From NCBI GenBank assembly GCA_001592805.2, contig CP051141.1, positions 3,224,001-3,288,000 of the forward strand: a stretch of DNA of 64,000 bases, written 5' to 3'. Origin of the DNA: Peltaster fructicola. Its lineage: Eukaryota; Ascomycota; Dothideomycetes. The notes beneath the pieces were generated by a model. The model searched no databases. It was not told where the DNA came from and was given only the letters and a program-made list of their open reading frames with translations. The translations under genes and the position numbers were made by a program. This document shows positions 21,101 through 31,843 of the stretch, in pieces. Each line of letters starts with the position of its first letter. Position 1 is the stretch's first letter.

Positions 21101-21521
21101 TTGTTTGCTACTTGCGTTCAAGCAGCCATCGATCCCAGTTTTGTTCCTTACAGACGCAGGTGCTTCAGAGGTTGGCGATATCCGCGCCAGCTCTCTGCAA
21201 GAAGCAATTCGTTTTGCCAGCCGGTGGAAGCTTCTTGGTATTGTCAGTGCCGCTGAACCAATGGTGCTCTGCCCACGACTCATCCGTGTGGTCAAGGAAT
21301 CTGGCTTGGTCTGCGTCACCTACGGCACGCTCAACAATGATGTTCACAATAGCAGACTGCAGGCTCAGGAGGGTATTGATGCGGTCATTGTAGACAGCGT
21401 CCTCAAAGTGCGGAAAGGATTGACAGATCCCGAGGTTGTCACGCCGGAAGGTTCGCAAACAAATGGCGCGGAGGGCACTGTGTCGGCTCTAACATCTGAT
21501 CTTTCCCAGTTGTCGTCCTGA
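18114..21521 (+). CDS. SPX-ankyrin-glycerophosphodiester phosphodiesterase (GDE1 / nuc-2 / PHO81 type)
   Basis: 1135 residues in one exon; the start is MKFGQNLPHNQVPEW, the canonical SPX beginning, rather than an in-frame position 27 bases upstream. Domain order: SPX (about 1-170, with YNRKYAEFSRRL and the KITKKLDKK basic helix expected to bind inositol pyrophosphates), ankyrin repeats (about 240-580: TPLHYAAQYG, APLHLAVIGGH, SALHIAARFGH, TPLFVASVDGH), a beta-rich linker, and GDPD (about 785-1110). In the GDPD domain GHRG, ENT, VEFDVQLTKD and IYHDF are all present, so hydrolysis of glycerophosphodiesters is plausible. In Neurospora the same architecture (nuc-2) relays phosphate starvation; in yeast it is split between GDE1 and PHO81. 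Whether this one is enzyme, phosphate sensor or both cannot be decided. Confidence 0.93.
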   Translation: MKFGQNLPHNQVPEWASAYIDYKALKKLIKSASIEASTGDDADLATFFYTLDRQLEDVDVFYNRKYAEFSRRLRLLLERYGMASKLKDSMDKDELQDLMGTLLELRGQYRKLQWYGEVNRRGFVKITKKLDKKIASSSSQSRYLATKVDPKPFATNNKVTLDLRAINEWLSTLNEVKPNDDTSSVHSGGSGSLHHVASKSMLRVSSATIEALEVALRGDDKLSLSELVSSATATADLKSSKHFILDLLHRAVTLRAMKSIKWLLHQVDTIDDGDDMNKRNCLHRLLLAFGRARALEENQQKSSNSSYITAAQAPSRITDTFEVLERDPSTTLGREDPVIKLLLYVLDSLSPQQRPAVIARDVYERTPLHYAAQYGLVAACEELLKHMRIWGLLKAPADIESQAWQDLEGYAPLHLAVIGGHYRTTKALLQGESDEAFQSHAERSGASLLLATSRNDDKIVGLLVQAGIDVNHCDERGESALHIAARFGHTRCVRILLDAADINHEIQEKNFGWTPLFVASVDGHLPVVDLLLAAEARADIADLSGWTPKEHAALRGHLDIARRLAAATPSPVLTPVANGKPSGPSSFDDRRSNGSKETNGASRVPEPLKEFGHRYLKEESMILVSLGTMDHRKKSTAVNLDSIALADAHSTQLDTALSVVVSAQGADGEASIIDLPVHENISTSPVSFTTKDPTKVKILFDLVPTYSGSTNKVIARAVAMLSKIKPNIGSNRMSLQGDLSVPLVAADTLDVIGSIDFNFLIITPFKHPNIEISEETTYWRSTSTMIIGHRGMGKNMSSKTSLQLGENTIQSFITAANLGASYVEFDVQLTKDLVPIIYHDFLVAETGADVPVHTLTLEQFLHIKGENKTDQHTEDRVPNGRVQRSYSLGGSNESHVPELKERMKHTRALKEKGFKANSRGDSIQSPFATLEEMFHKLPESVGFNIEMKYPMLFETEQHEIDTYAVELNTFVDQVLKLVYGLGQKRNIIFSSFHPDVCLLLAFKQPSIPVLFLTDAGASEVGDIRASSLQEAIRFASRWKLLGIVSAAEPMVLCPRLIRVVKESGLVCVTYGTLNNDVHNSRLQAQEGIDAVIVDSVLKVRKGLTDPEVVTPEGSQTNGAEGTVSALTSDLSQLSS

Positions 21522-21663
21522 GATATTACCAAGGACAAACAGCTCATTGAAAGATGCAGTGCTTGCTTTCCACCTATCTAGGGTTCGCCATATACATAGA
21601 TTGGCGTTGGGTATCATATTCGTTCCTCATCACCTCATAAAATCATGTTTCACCTGCTTCATA

Positions 21664-23661
21664 TCACTTCTTCGGTGGCCGTACAATCTTCAGAAGTGAT
21701 GGGATTCGTTGTCGCTTGCTCAAGCCGACACGCATGATCGGACCAGACATAAGCTTGGCCGGAGTATGCGGCGGCTCAGTATGCTTGTTGCGTACTTGCT
21801 CTGACCTGATGTCATCATCAGGATTCATCTGCTCGTCTGTTGTACTGGCTAGTAGTGGCGTCGATTCCAGCGTAGGCGCACCCATTGCCTCCACAATCTG
21901 GCCCACATCTGCCGAGACTTTCACAGCTACAGAAGACGCCGAAGCCTCAGTCTCTGCCAAAGGCTTCTCCTCCTCTTGTCCATCACGAGATTCTGCCGAC
22001 TTATCAGGTGATGACGAAGTCTGAACCTCTGGTATCTTAGCTTGTATACGAGGACGCTTCTTTGACTTTTCGGCCGACTTGGCTAACGACGATTCGTGAT
22101 CAAGAGCGAGCTCATCTTGATCGTCGTCCACAATCTTAGACTTGCTAAGTCGACTTCGTGTGCGCTGTGTGCTGTTCCCGGTGTCCAAAAGTGCTGCTTC
22201 TCGTCCTGCTTGCTGCTGGCGAGGATTCGGTGCTTGTTGGTCAAGAGTTACGTCGACGTGGTCCTCGAATATGGTCATATGACTACGCTTCGATTTCTTG
22301 CTGCCCTTCTTCTTACTTTTAGGAGCAGCAGGTTTATTAGAGGTCTCTGCTGACCTTGCCTCGACCGTCACTGTGGCTAGTGAGAGCTCGTCCTGTGTTC
22401 CTTCGGGGTTAGATACGGCTGCCACTGATTCTTGCAACTCGGACTGTACTCCAGGCGAGCCATCTGTACCAAGAAGGCTGAACGTTGTACAATTTGGAAG
22501 GTCTGCTTCCTTGACGGCCGGCTCAGCCATTTGCGAGTCGGCCATCTCCTCCGCAATCACATTGGAGTCACTAGTTTTGCCCTTCTTTGGGCGCTTGACC
22601 TTGCTGATCTCAGTAACATCATGATCTGGAAGCTGCGTCGCTCTTCTCTTGCTTGGCCGGGGACATATCGCTCAGGTGGCAGTCCGATCAGGGCAGTCTG
22701 GGAGCTTGCTGGATCGGAAGGGAGTCTTTGGCTATGCTGTTCAGTGCTGCGCGTCGTCCGAGCTGTGCGTACTGATTTCTGCTGCACATGAATCGAGGTA
22801 GATGACTCTGTATCGATCGCCTCAGGACCAACCACTACTGCTTCTGATATATCGTGGTTGTATGGATGTACCTCGAGAGCTGCTAAAGGAGTCACTTCCA
22901 GCAATGGTGTAGCCCCAATATCCGCCTGCGCCATCTCAATGGCCTGCGGTACGTCTTCGTACGCACCGCTATCATCAGGCTCCATAGAAACTCGGAAAAC
23001 TTGTGAAGTCGAGAGGAGTACAGAGGAGCTTTGTGGAAAGTTGAAGTCGCCAGGAGACCCGTCCGAGATATGCGCTGCTCCGGTAGCACTTCTTTGTTTC
23101 TCGACAGCCATTTCTCTCACGAGCTGTTGCGTAGCAGTGTTGTCAGGCACGGTGTCACCAGATTGTCCAAACATCGAGTATGGCTCATGTGTCAGGAATC
23201 CATCCTGAATAGAACCTGGTGGTATGAAGTCGAAGCGTTCGGAGTTCTGAGACTGCTCAGTGAAAGTGTTTCCTGTCCGCGACAGGAGACCAGAACTGAT
23301 CAAAGGGCTCTCCCTGGCAGATTTGATACGTTTAACACGGTCTAGAGCTGTCGATGGCTCGGCTGGGCTGTCAGAGTGTCGTCGATTGAGGCTCGGCGAC
23401 ACTGTCTGCCGCATGCTGGTCATCATGCGCGACACAGACTGCATCGCTGACTTAGCGACAAGGTCATGCTCAGCTTGTGCAATCTGCCGCTTCAAGCGCT
23501 CTGAGAGTTGGTCAGTGTGATCATGCTAACCCTGCGAGATTGCTACCTGACGAGCCCGTGCTCTTGGCAACTGCGATGACATTGAGCGATTTTTGGGAGC
23601 TTCGGATGCCTAAGAGATCATCCTCCTCGTCCTCAGAGTCTTCCAGAACAGCGCGCGCCAT
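21664..23661 (-). CDS. Nuclear-looking basic/acidic disordered protein with RAD51AP1-like C-terminal motif
   Basis: Exon 1 (23661-23547, MARAVLEDSEDEEDD...) joins across a 46-nt intron (23501-23546) to ...ERLKRQIAQAEHDL. The frame continues to about 22660 and changes once: ERYVP should run into RPSKRRATQLPDHD, which needs one more C in the minus-strand CCCC run at 22659-22662. After that it is open to the stop at 21664. Joined, this is about 650 residues. It is rich in Ser, Glu and Lys with several basic nuclear-localisation-like clusters (RPSKRR, KVKRPKKGK, KSKKKGSKKSKR). The end reads MRVGLSKRQRIPSLLKIVRP. That tail resembles the RAD51-binding RLGLSR motif of RAD51AP1, so a DNA-repair role is a hypothesis. 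No enzymatic domain is visible. Confidence 0.8.
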
Positions 23662-24019
23662 CTCGCGTTGATGTGGTGAGGTGGACAGGATGAGCACCTA
23701 GAATGGTGCAGGTACGCGTAAATCGCGTCGCGTGATCACGTGCAACATCAGCTTTCTACTACATTCACACGACTGCACTGCTATGAGAACGATCACTATT
23801 GATGGTTGTCGCTGGAAGGATTCTCTAACGACTCTATGGCTTGCTATGGAAATTACAGTCAAAGGACGTCCCGACACACCTACAGCATGTAGCCAGCTCG
23901 AATCCAGCGCCGAAATAGCACCGTCTCCATATCATGACCACATTGCAATGATTTATACAGGAAGCCAAAGTATGCAGAATATCTTCTGTGACCCTCTCGC
24001 CACCTCACTGTCGTCCCAT
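23662..24019. other. Intergenic between two minus-strand genes
   Basis: 358 bases holding the promoter of the gene ending at 23661 and the 3' end of ATP-citrate lyase subunit 2. A plus-strand frame across 23732-24241 is antisense to the lyase and is not supported. Confidence 0.5.
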
Positions 24020-25577
24020 CTATCCATCGTACTCCTTGATGCTGCTGTTGTACTTGCCTGGAATAAGGGCAAGAGGCACGATACCAGAGACGTGCATCTC
24101 TGGACCGAATACGTGCATGTTGAGACCGAGCTCTTGACCAACGCCCTTGATGTTCTTGAGACCTTCCTGGTAGTTAGGACCTGCACGGCGGACCCAGATC
24201 TGGACCTTGTGCTCGAGGAGGAGGGGAGCGACGCCTCGTAGGGCACGGATGACACCCTTGAATGTGCTGGCAACCTAGGCATCATTAGCATGTGAGTACA
24301 ACGTATACTCAGGGAACTCACGTTTGTGAAGTTGGCGATACCACCACCAATGAACAGAACCTTGCCTTCTGGGTGCAGAGGTGCTCGAAGCATGAGGTCG
24401 AAGACCGTTCGGGCGTAGTGGTAAGTCTGTGCCTCAGTTGGAGCACCAGAGTACTCTCCGTAGTTGGCAAGCTCGGAGGCGAAGCCAGCTGAAGCAATAG
24501 CATCGGCGTAGACAACCGAAGCACCACCACCAGCGACAAGAGTCCACACACGACCGTTGGGGTTAAGGATTGTCAACTTGAGAGATGCACCAGTCTTTGC
24601 GTCCATCTCTGCGATGTAAGCCTCCTCTTTGCTCATCTCACGACCGAATGGTGCTGGGAACTCCATCGGTGGGCCAACATCAATAGTGACCTTGGCGTCC
24701 TTAGATTGCACGACTGGGATGCCCAGAGCTGCTGGAGCACGAGCGATAGCCCACTTCGCACCACACTCGAACTCGGCGGTCTGGTCCAGCTTGGCAGCCA
24801 GGTCGAGGAAGTAGACGTCTGCGGACGTCACATCAGCGTTTGGTACAACGACCAGTGGGTTAATTTCGAGGTATGTGAACTGTGAGTCGACGTAGACGGC
24901 GTAAAGGCGAGAGATGAAGTCGACAAGGACGTTGTGCACACCCTTTGGCACCTTGCTGAGCAGGCCACGTGCGATCTCCTCGTTGCTTGGATATTGCTTG
25001 AGGTCGACTGGGATGAGGAGCTTCTCTGCCTTGGCATCGACATCACCAACCTCAACACCACCCTCGTGGTAGAATAGGATCCAGTCACCCTGTGGACTAG
25101 TGAGCGTGGCTACCATCTTAATGCTTCAATACTTACCTCACGAACGGAGTTGATATTGATGTAGTACTCAGTCTCTTGTGGATGAGGCACGAATGGCTCG
25201 ACCAGGAATCTCCTCAGCACGCCATCGATGTGCTCAACCTTTACCGGCTTGTTTGCGCGCTCTGCAACCCATGCCTTGGCCTCTGCCCACATGGCATTGA
25301 GCTTCAGCAGACCGGACTTGCCTCGTCTCTTGATGAGCTGATCTGGCTTTGCAACAAACTTTGCTCCCGGTGCGAGCAAGAATGGGTATGTGGCCTCGGC
25401 ACGGTCGAGGACGCCTGCAACGTCGTCACCCTCCTCGAAGACAATCGCTGCGAGTTTACATGGTGGGTTGTGTGTCGATGAAGGTGCCAGGGGAGTTGGC
25501 TTGATGACTGGAGCGCGAGTGAGGTGGTAGTTCAGGATGGCCTTGCCATCGGCTTCGAAGATCGCTTTGGCAGACAT
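24020..25577 (-). CDS. acl2: ATP-citrate lyase subunit 2 (ATP-grasp/CoA-ligase half)
   Basis: 487 residues in three exons: 25577-25137, 25089-24322 and 24274-24020, with introns of 47 nt each (GTAAGT and GTGAGT donors). The protein starts [19 protein letters not shown] and has the ATP-grasp region ([15 protein letters not shown]) and [29 protein letters not shown] split exactly at the first junction. The second junction joins [11 protein letters not shown] to [12 protein letters not shown]. The last exon ends [14 protein letters not shown]. This corresponds to the N-terminal half of animal ACLY. With subunit 1 it makes cytosolic acetyl-CoA and oxaloacetate from citrate, ATP and CoA for lipid synthesis and histone acetylation. 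The divergent neighbour at 27125 encodes the partner subunit. Naming follows the Sordaria scheme. Confidence 0.96.
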
Positions 25578-27124
25578 GCTGTGTGGTGTAGATGGAGCTT
25601 CGTCAAGTTGTTGTCAATCGCTCTGTCTGCTCTCTGAGGATAATCTGCTAGTGGGCGGTCAGAAGCTGTTCAACAGACCCCCCGAAAGGGACTGGAAAGT
25701 CTATTTGGCTCACAGTCGAAAGCTTGAGCACGACGGTCTTGTTGATGGTCGTGAGTTGTGTATATGAGCAGCAGATTTCTCTAAAGCTCGAGGTGTTGTC
25801 AATGGGTCTAACAGGTAAGCAGCAATGGTACGTGTCAAACTGGAACGACGTGATGGTATTGTGCGGTGTCGAAAGCCGAAAATGATCGGGAGAGCTATGC
25901 TGGCGGCACTTTTTTCGATGTTGACTTTCGACGGCGGCAGAAATGATGAGCCAAATAAAGGTACGACACATCGACTGCCTCACCAGGGGCAAGCATCAGC
26001 TATCGGCCTTGTGTGGGGATCTACCAGATTGAATCCCGTCCGCACCTTTTGGCCCTTTCAACAGGGCTGATGCGTAGAGATTCTGGTTGCTGGCCACCAC
26101 TTGACGAGCGAAGAAACACCGTGTTGGGCAACATGTCAGCACGTATGATCTGCCGAGTGTACACATTGGATAGTGGTAGCTTGGCTCTGTACCTCCTCCA
26201 CTGCTGCTGGTTGAATACCCCATCCATTCACTTCAACGGGTACCCTGAGACGTTGAGGCACACATCAATGAGCGCCGGGCTCGCTTCGTTTCCATGCAAC
26301 CATGACACACACTTCTTCGTCTCTACAAGGATGCTTTCGGAGCATGTATGATGGCTACAGCTTCGGCATCAGCACGTGCATGCTGTCGAAGACCACGATG
26401 CTAACTAGCATACTGCATATCCAACCAGATTCGTAGCTTCTGCACGCGACCAGCGTGTCTTGACAGCGATGTAGTATTCGCAAGCCGTCTCATCTGGGTT
26501 GTCGATATGGCCGCAGACTTGTGGCTGACTGGCAGCTACGCGAAGGACAACTGGCATCTGCTCTGGAATCGTACGTTGCGACATGCACAATGCTTGTTGC
26601 TATCGATCGGGTCTCCTCATCAATAGTGATATCGTACCATAAGCAGACGAAAAAGAGGCCAGTGCAGAGACCCTGCCATTGGCGCTAGAGCCGGGTAGGG
26701 ACACTCTAGCTCCGCCGTCTTCAACGTAGGCTTGCATGAATCAACGGGCCACGAGTGAATGTCCAACACTTTTTTGCTCGTCGTACACAGCACGTAAGAC
26801 GTATCATCTCTGAGACGCATAGAGTGCTCTTCCATCTCTCACATCCGGTCTGCTCAAACTGCTGCACCATCGACAATTGCATCACGATCACGAGATCCCA
26901 AAGGTAAGAAACTCCTTCAAACGCCGAGCATTAATAGACAAAATATCCCCTGAAGATCCTCGGGAACCGACGAATGTGTATCCTAAACTTAGTTACGCAC
27001 CTCCGGCAGCACTGGCGTAAGAGCTGGGTTTTGCATTTCACTACCAAGAGCTCTACACTTCCTTCGCAGAACGCTGACTGAGCTTCACAACAGACCTTGA
27101 GAACACAGTCACACACCTTTCGCC
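25578..27124. promoter_or_regulatory. Shared divergent promoter region of the two ATP-citrate lyase subunit genes
   Basis: 1.55 kb between the two start codons, long compared with other divergent pairs here (about 300-700 bases). It probably holds both core promoters, long leaders and possibly leader introns. Several short frames (for example 26013-26351) have no family signal. Common regulation of the two subunits is expected from the arrangement; I did not identify the sites. Confidence 0.55.
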
Positions 27125-29249
27125 ATGGCTTCCAACGGTGTCAATGGCCATCAGAATGGCTCAACCGCTGATGATAACATCACACGATTCGCACCACCAA
27201 GCAGAGTCTTGACTCCGCTCCCAAGTCACACTCTTTTCCACCCAAAGACAAGATGTTTCGTCTAGTGAGTAGCAAGCTGCAGCTGCGCGCACAATGGGCT
27301 AATATCATCGCAGCGGTATGCAAACGAAGGCTGTGCAGGGTATGCTCGACTTCGACTTCGTCTGCAAGCGTGAGAAGCCTTCCGTGGCTGGTATTATCTA
27401 CACATTCGGTGGCCAGTTCGTGAGCAAGTGCTACTGGGGTGTCACCGAGACGTGAGTATCTGCACTGCCGTTTCTGAGGTTTCACTGACAATGCACAGTC
27501 TCATTCCTGTCTACCAGGCCACAGAGGCTGCTATGGCAAAGCACCCAGACGTCGACACAGTTGTGAACTTCGCTTCCTCACGATCAGTCTACAGCTCTAC
27601 ACTCGAGCTCATGAACTACCCACAGATCAAGTCGATTGCGATCATTGCCGAGGGTGTGCCTGAGCGACGCGCACGTGAGATCCTGCACATTGCACAGAAG
27701 AAGGGTGTCACGATCATTGGTCCTGCAACAGTCGGTGGTATCAAGCCAGGTGCATACAAGATTGGAAACACGGGTGGTATGATGGACAACATTGTCGCAA
27801 GCAAGCTCTACCGATCAGGATCTGTTGCATACGTCTCCAAGTCTGGAGGTATGTCCAACGAGCTTAACAACATTGTCTGCCAGAACACAGACGGCGTGGC
27901 TGAGGGTGTTGCCATTGGTGGTGACAGATATCCTGGAACTACATTCATCGACCACATGCTTCGATACCAAGCAGATCCAGAAGTCAAGATTCTCTTGCTT
28001 CTTGGTGAAGTTGGTGGTATCGAAGAGTACCGTGTCGTCGAGGCTGTCAAGCGTGGCCAGATCACCAAGCCAATTGTCGCATGGGCCATTGGTACCGTTG
28101 CAGGTATGCTCAAGACAGAGGTGCAGTTCGGACACGCAGGTTCCTTTGCAAACTCTCAGCTCGAGACTGCCGCAGTCAAGAACCAGACTATGCGTGAGGC
28201 TGGCTTCCACGTCCCAGAGACCTTCGAGCAGCTGCCAGAGACACTCGCCGCAGTCTACCAGACCCTCCTTAAGAAGGGCGAGATCAAGCCAAAGAGCGAG
28301 CCACCAGTTCCAAAGATCCCAATGGACTACTCATGGGCACAAGAGCTTGGCCTTATCCGAAAGCCAGCTGCATTCATCTCCACCATTTCCGACGATCGTG
28401 GTCAGGAACTGCTCTACGCTGGTCTGCCAATCTCAGACGTCTTCAGCCAGAACATCGGTATCGGTGGTGTCATGTCTCTCCTGTGGTTCCGACGACGACT
28501 CCCAGACTACGCTGCTCGCTTCCTGGAGATGGTTCTCATGCTTACCGCTGACCACGGTCCAGCTGTGTCCGGTGCTATGAACACCATCATCACAACCCGT
28601 GCCGGCAAGGATCTGATCTCTTCGCTCGTTGCCGGTCTTCTCACCATCGGTTCTCGATTCGGTGGTGCTCTTGACGGCGCCGCAGAGGAGTTCACTCGTG
28701 CTTACGACAAGGGTCTCAGCCCTCGTGACTTCGTCGACACCATGCGCAAGGAGAACAAGCTCAGTAAGTTGTAATAGCCATCACAGTGATCCAGCCCACT
28801 AACACGTCTCAGTCCCAGGTATTGGTCACCGTGTCAAGTCACGAAACAACCCAGATCTCCGAGTGTCTCTCGTCAAGGAGTTCTGCCAGAAGAACTTCCC
28901 ATCGACCAAGCTGCTCGACTACGCCATCGCAGTCGAGACGGTCACCACCTCCAAGAAGGACAACCTTATCCTCAACGTCGACGGCTGTGTGGCTGTCTGC
29001 TTCGTTGACCTGCTCCGAAACTGCGGTGCATTCAACTCTGAGGAGGCCGAAGACTACCTCAAGATGGGTGTGCTCAACGGTCTCTTCGTTCTCGGCCGAA
29101 GCATCGGTCTCATTGCCCATTTCCTCGATCAGAAGCGTCTGCGTACTGGCCTCTACAGACATCCTTGGGACGATATCACTTACCTGCTCCCAGAGCTTGG
29201 CAAGGGTGCTCCGGGTGCTGAGGGCCGTGTCGAGGTCTCCGTCAAATAG
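27125..29249 (+). CDS. acl1: ATP-citrate lyase subunit 1 (succinyl-CoA-ligase-alpha-like plus citrate-synthase-like half)
   Basis: 659 residues in four exons: 27125-27264, 27314-27451, 27499-28763 and 28813-29249 (introns 49, 47 and 49 nt). Joins read [25 protein letters not shown] and ENKLIPGIGHRV, all matching the family. The N-terminal half carries the CoA-ligase signature, including the catalytic phosphohistidine region [11 protein letters not shown]. The C-terminal half is the citrate-synthase-like lyase domain ([33 protein letters not shown]). The final residues are [11 protein letters not shown]. It forms the hetero-oligomeric enzyme with the subunit encoded divergently at 24020-25577. 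Very firm call; the total coding length of 1980 nt is in frame. Confidence 0.97.
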
Positions 29250-29485
29250 ATGGTGGACATCAACTTCTTCCGTGTTATCAGTGCGACAACACTCTTTGAA
29301 CGACATGAGAATGGCGTCACTTGATCTTGGTAGCGTCTGCCAGTGGATTGCAGTTCTCTTGTTGTAGTTTTACATATCACCGCTACAGCTATTCGGCAGC
29401 ATGTAGACAATAATGCATAGAGTCTCAGATGAGAGCAACGGGGTTAAAGTTACATAGTGCCTATCGTGTCAGTCATGATGCTCGT

Positions 29486-31265
29486 TCACACGTGCTCGTG
29501 CACCTTTACAGGATCCGAGAAGGGAGTGACTCGCAAGTCGTCCTCATCGAAACTAATGCGTCGTGCTGAAGGCTTAGCATCAGCATCTTTCATCTCCCAG
29601 CTTCCAGTCCGTTCGTGTCCGGCGGCTATATCTGCTGGCGCTTCTTCGACGATCACACCGTTCTTTGGAATGACAAGATCACGGTCGCTGGCGAGCCTGG
29701 TAGAGCCTTTGAACCCTCCCAGCTCACTCTTCGCACTGCGTGGCACCCTGTGGAAGCGTACACGGCCGATGAACATGACAAGGCCAAAGATCAGCGTTGC
29801 GACAGCTAGTGCAACCACAGCACCTACAGCCCCAGCTGCTGCAGGCGACAAAGACTTCGCCGTCGACGCTGACTGGGGCAACAACACAGTGACGGGTCTG
29901 TTCCAGGCGGCGCAGAATAGACTCTGAGCACCACACTGGGCACACCAGTCGCCTGGTCCACCAAGATTGATGTAGGTCATCACTCTCTGAAACTCTAGCC
30001 AGGTCATTTCCGGCTGGTCTACGCCATTGTCGAACGTGGAATACTCGAGGAGATTGCTGCTACTACTCGTGCCGTTACGGAAGTGGAAGGCCACGAACAA
30101 CTGGCTTGGGTCCGGAAAGCTCGCATTGGTGCTGTTCTCCCTGCTGTACAACTCGAAGACAGCCGATGATGCGAAGTCAGGCAACCCGGTGAAGTTGGTA
30201 CTCGTGTTATTCATCCGCATCAGAGCTACGAAGAGCGAGACCAGTGGTGCGTAGTCACCGAAGAGGACGGAGAGCTGCGGTTGTTTATTACCTTGGCCGA
30301 GTGCAAGTATAGCATTCTCGAGACGACCAAGCATCAGTCCAGCAAGCATGTTACCAGCAATTGTGCTGATGCTTCCTCCGGTGTCGGGTAGAGTGTACGC
30401 TTGAGTGTTGCCGTTATAAGCGCTCATATTGGCGAATAAGAATTGCGATTGAGCATCTGCAAGCCAACTGAGTGTATGGAGATAGGATTGATTCGTGGCA
30501 GGGTCGAGATATAATGGTGTCTGGAGCAACGATGCAACAGTCGAGTTGTGTAATGCAAGATAGTTGACATACTCAGAGATCAAGGTGGCATAATCGAATG
30601 CAAAGCTTCCTGGAGTCAGTGTGATCTGAGCCAGGGGAGCGATAGCCTGATAGGCGCTGATGCTTGACACTCGCAATGCCTGATACTGTGGGTTCGCCGT
30701 TGCAAGATCTTCAGACTCCTCGAAGGCTGGGCAATTCAGGTCGCCTCCAAGTTGTGTGGAGAGTGCATCAAGACTGTCTGAGGCATGTATCTGTGGGTAC
30801 TGGTAGCCACCCAGTGGCGCCGCAACCTGTCGTAGTTAGTTTGGCATCATGATCTGAGCTATTGCGACTCACATATTCCTGAGCACTTGCCAAGGACGTC
30901 GGATCAGACGATGAGTTGAGATCAACGGGAGGATACAGGCCCTGCACGAATGCTTGAGCTGAAGCCACGCTTGTCTGTTGGTCCAAGGCAAGCACGTAGA
31001 GCTGTTGTGGATCAAGAAGATTCGCGTTGATTCCTTGAATGCGGCCACTTGTTGCAGTCAGATAGCGAGAGCGGAAGAACGATCCAGCTGTGAAGGACTG
31101 CTGTGAGCCGGTCGTCGTGAGCATGGACTGCTGGTTCATAAGACCTGGCGTCCTTTCGCCCATCCGGTTGTAAATGACGCTGGCCCATACTGTGTAGATC
31201 TGGTCGGCAGCCGCGACTTGTGTGAGCAGCGCAAACAGCGCGAGCAGCAGTAGATGTGTGAGCAT
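29486..31265 (-). CDS. Membrane-anchored histidine-phosphatase-fold protein, catalytic histidines missing
   Basis: 577 residues in two exons (31265-30873 and 30826-29486; 46-nt intron with CTAAC branch, joining SAQEYVAAPLGGYQYPQ). A signal peptide (MLTHLLLLALFALLTQVAAA) is followed by a large extracellular domain with many N-glycosylation sequons, one transmembrane segment near residues 460-485 (AAAGAVGAVVALAVATLIFG) and an acidic cytosolic tail. The fold is that of the histidine acid phosphatase/phosphoglycerate mutase superfamily. But the RHGxRxP motif reads NRMGERTP (Met35 in place of the nucleophilic His), and the distal His-Asp site appears as FGDYAP. It is therefore probably a non-catalytic surface protein or sensor. 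The start is the ATG giving the signal peptide; the frame is open further upstream. Confidence 0.82.
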
Positions 31266-31843
31266 GTCGTGTAAACCAGTGTTCCACAGTCCTTCGTACA
31301 AGATTGGGACCTCGATGCGACAATGCAATCGGATGGTCGGTGATGCAACGGTTCGTACAGGGTGAAGACGAGACAAGAGAATACTCACTATCGAGAGATT
31401 ATCGGCTGCTCGGAGGATGGAGCTCTATAGCTCTGATCACGGGCAAGCCAAGCTCATCTGGCAGGGCAGTACCGCCGTATCTGCGGCATGCATGTCCCAT
31501 CATGGGTGTTATCGACCGGATGAAGAAGTGGAGGTGGGGTCGATGTCAGAAGAAAGGCCGAACTTGAGCTTCCATGCAGTTCACTCGAATGGTCTTGGCG
31601 AACGCTTGCAGTCGCAGCTAAGAACAAGTAAACCTGCTGAAAGATACTGTAACTTTTCAGAACACGGCTGATGATCTCCTCGCGGCGTCATGTTGCTGAC
31701 AAGTCTCGTATACGACCTTGTCCACAAAGGTACAATAGTCATGCTGCCTCGGTAGGCGTCTTCCTGACATCTTTTTAAGTCTGTCATCATGCTGTCAATG
31801 GCGCGTCCTCAGCAGCTCTCGACACTACACGACAACAAGCAAG
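31266..31843. promoter_or_regulatory. Divergent promoter region
   Basis: 578 bases between divergent start codons of the phosphatase-fold gene and the five-exon gene at 31844. No other gene is supported. Confidence 0.45.
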
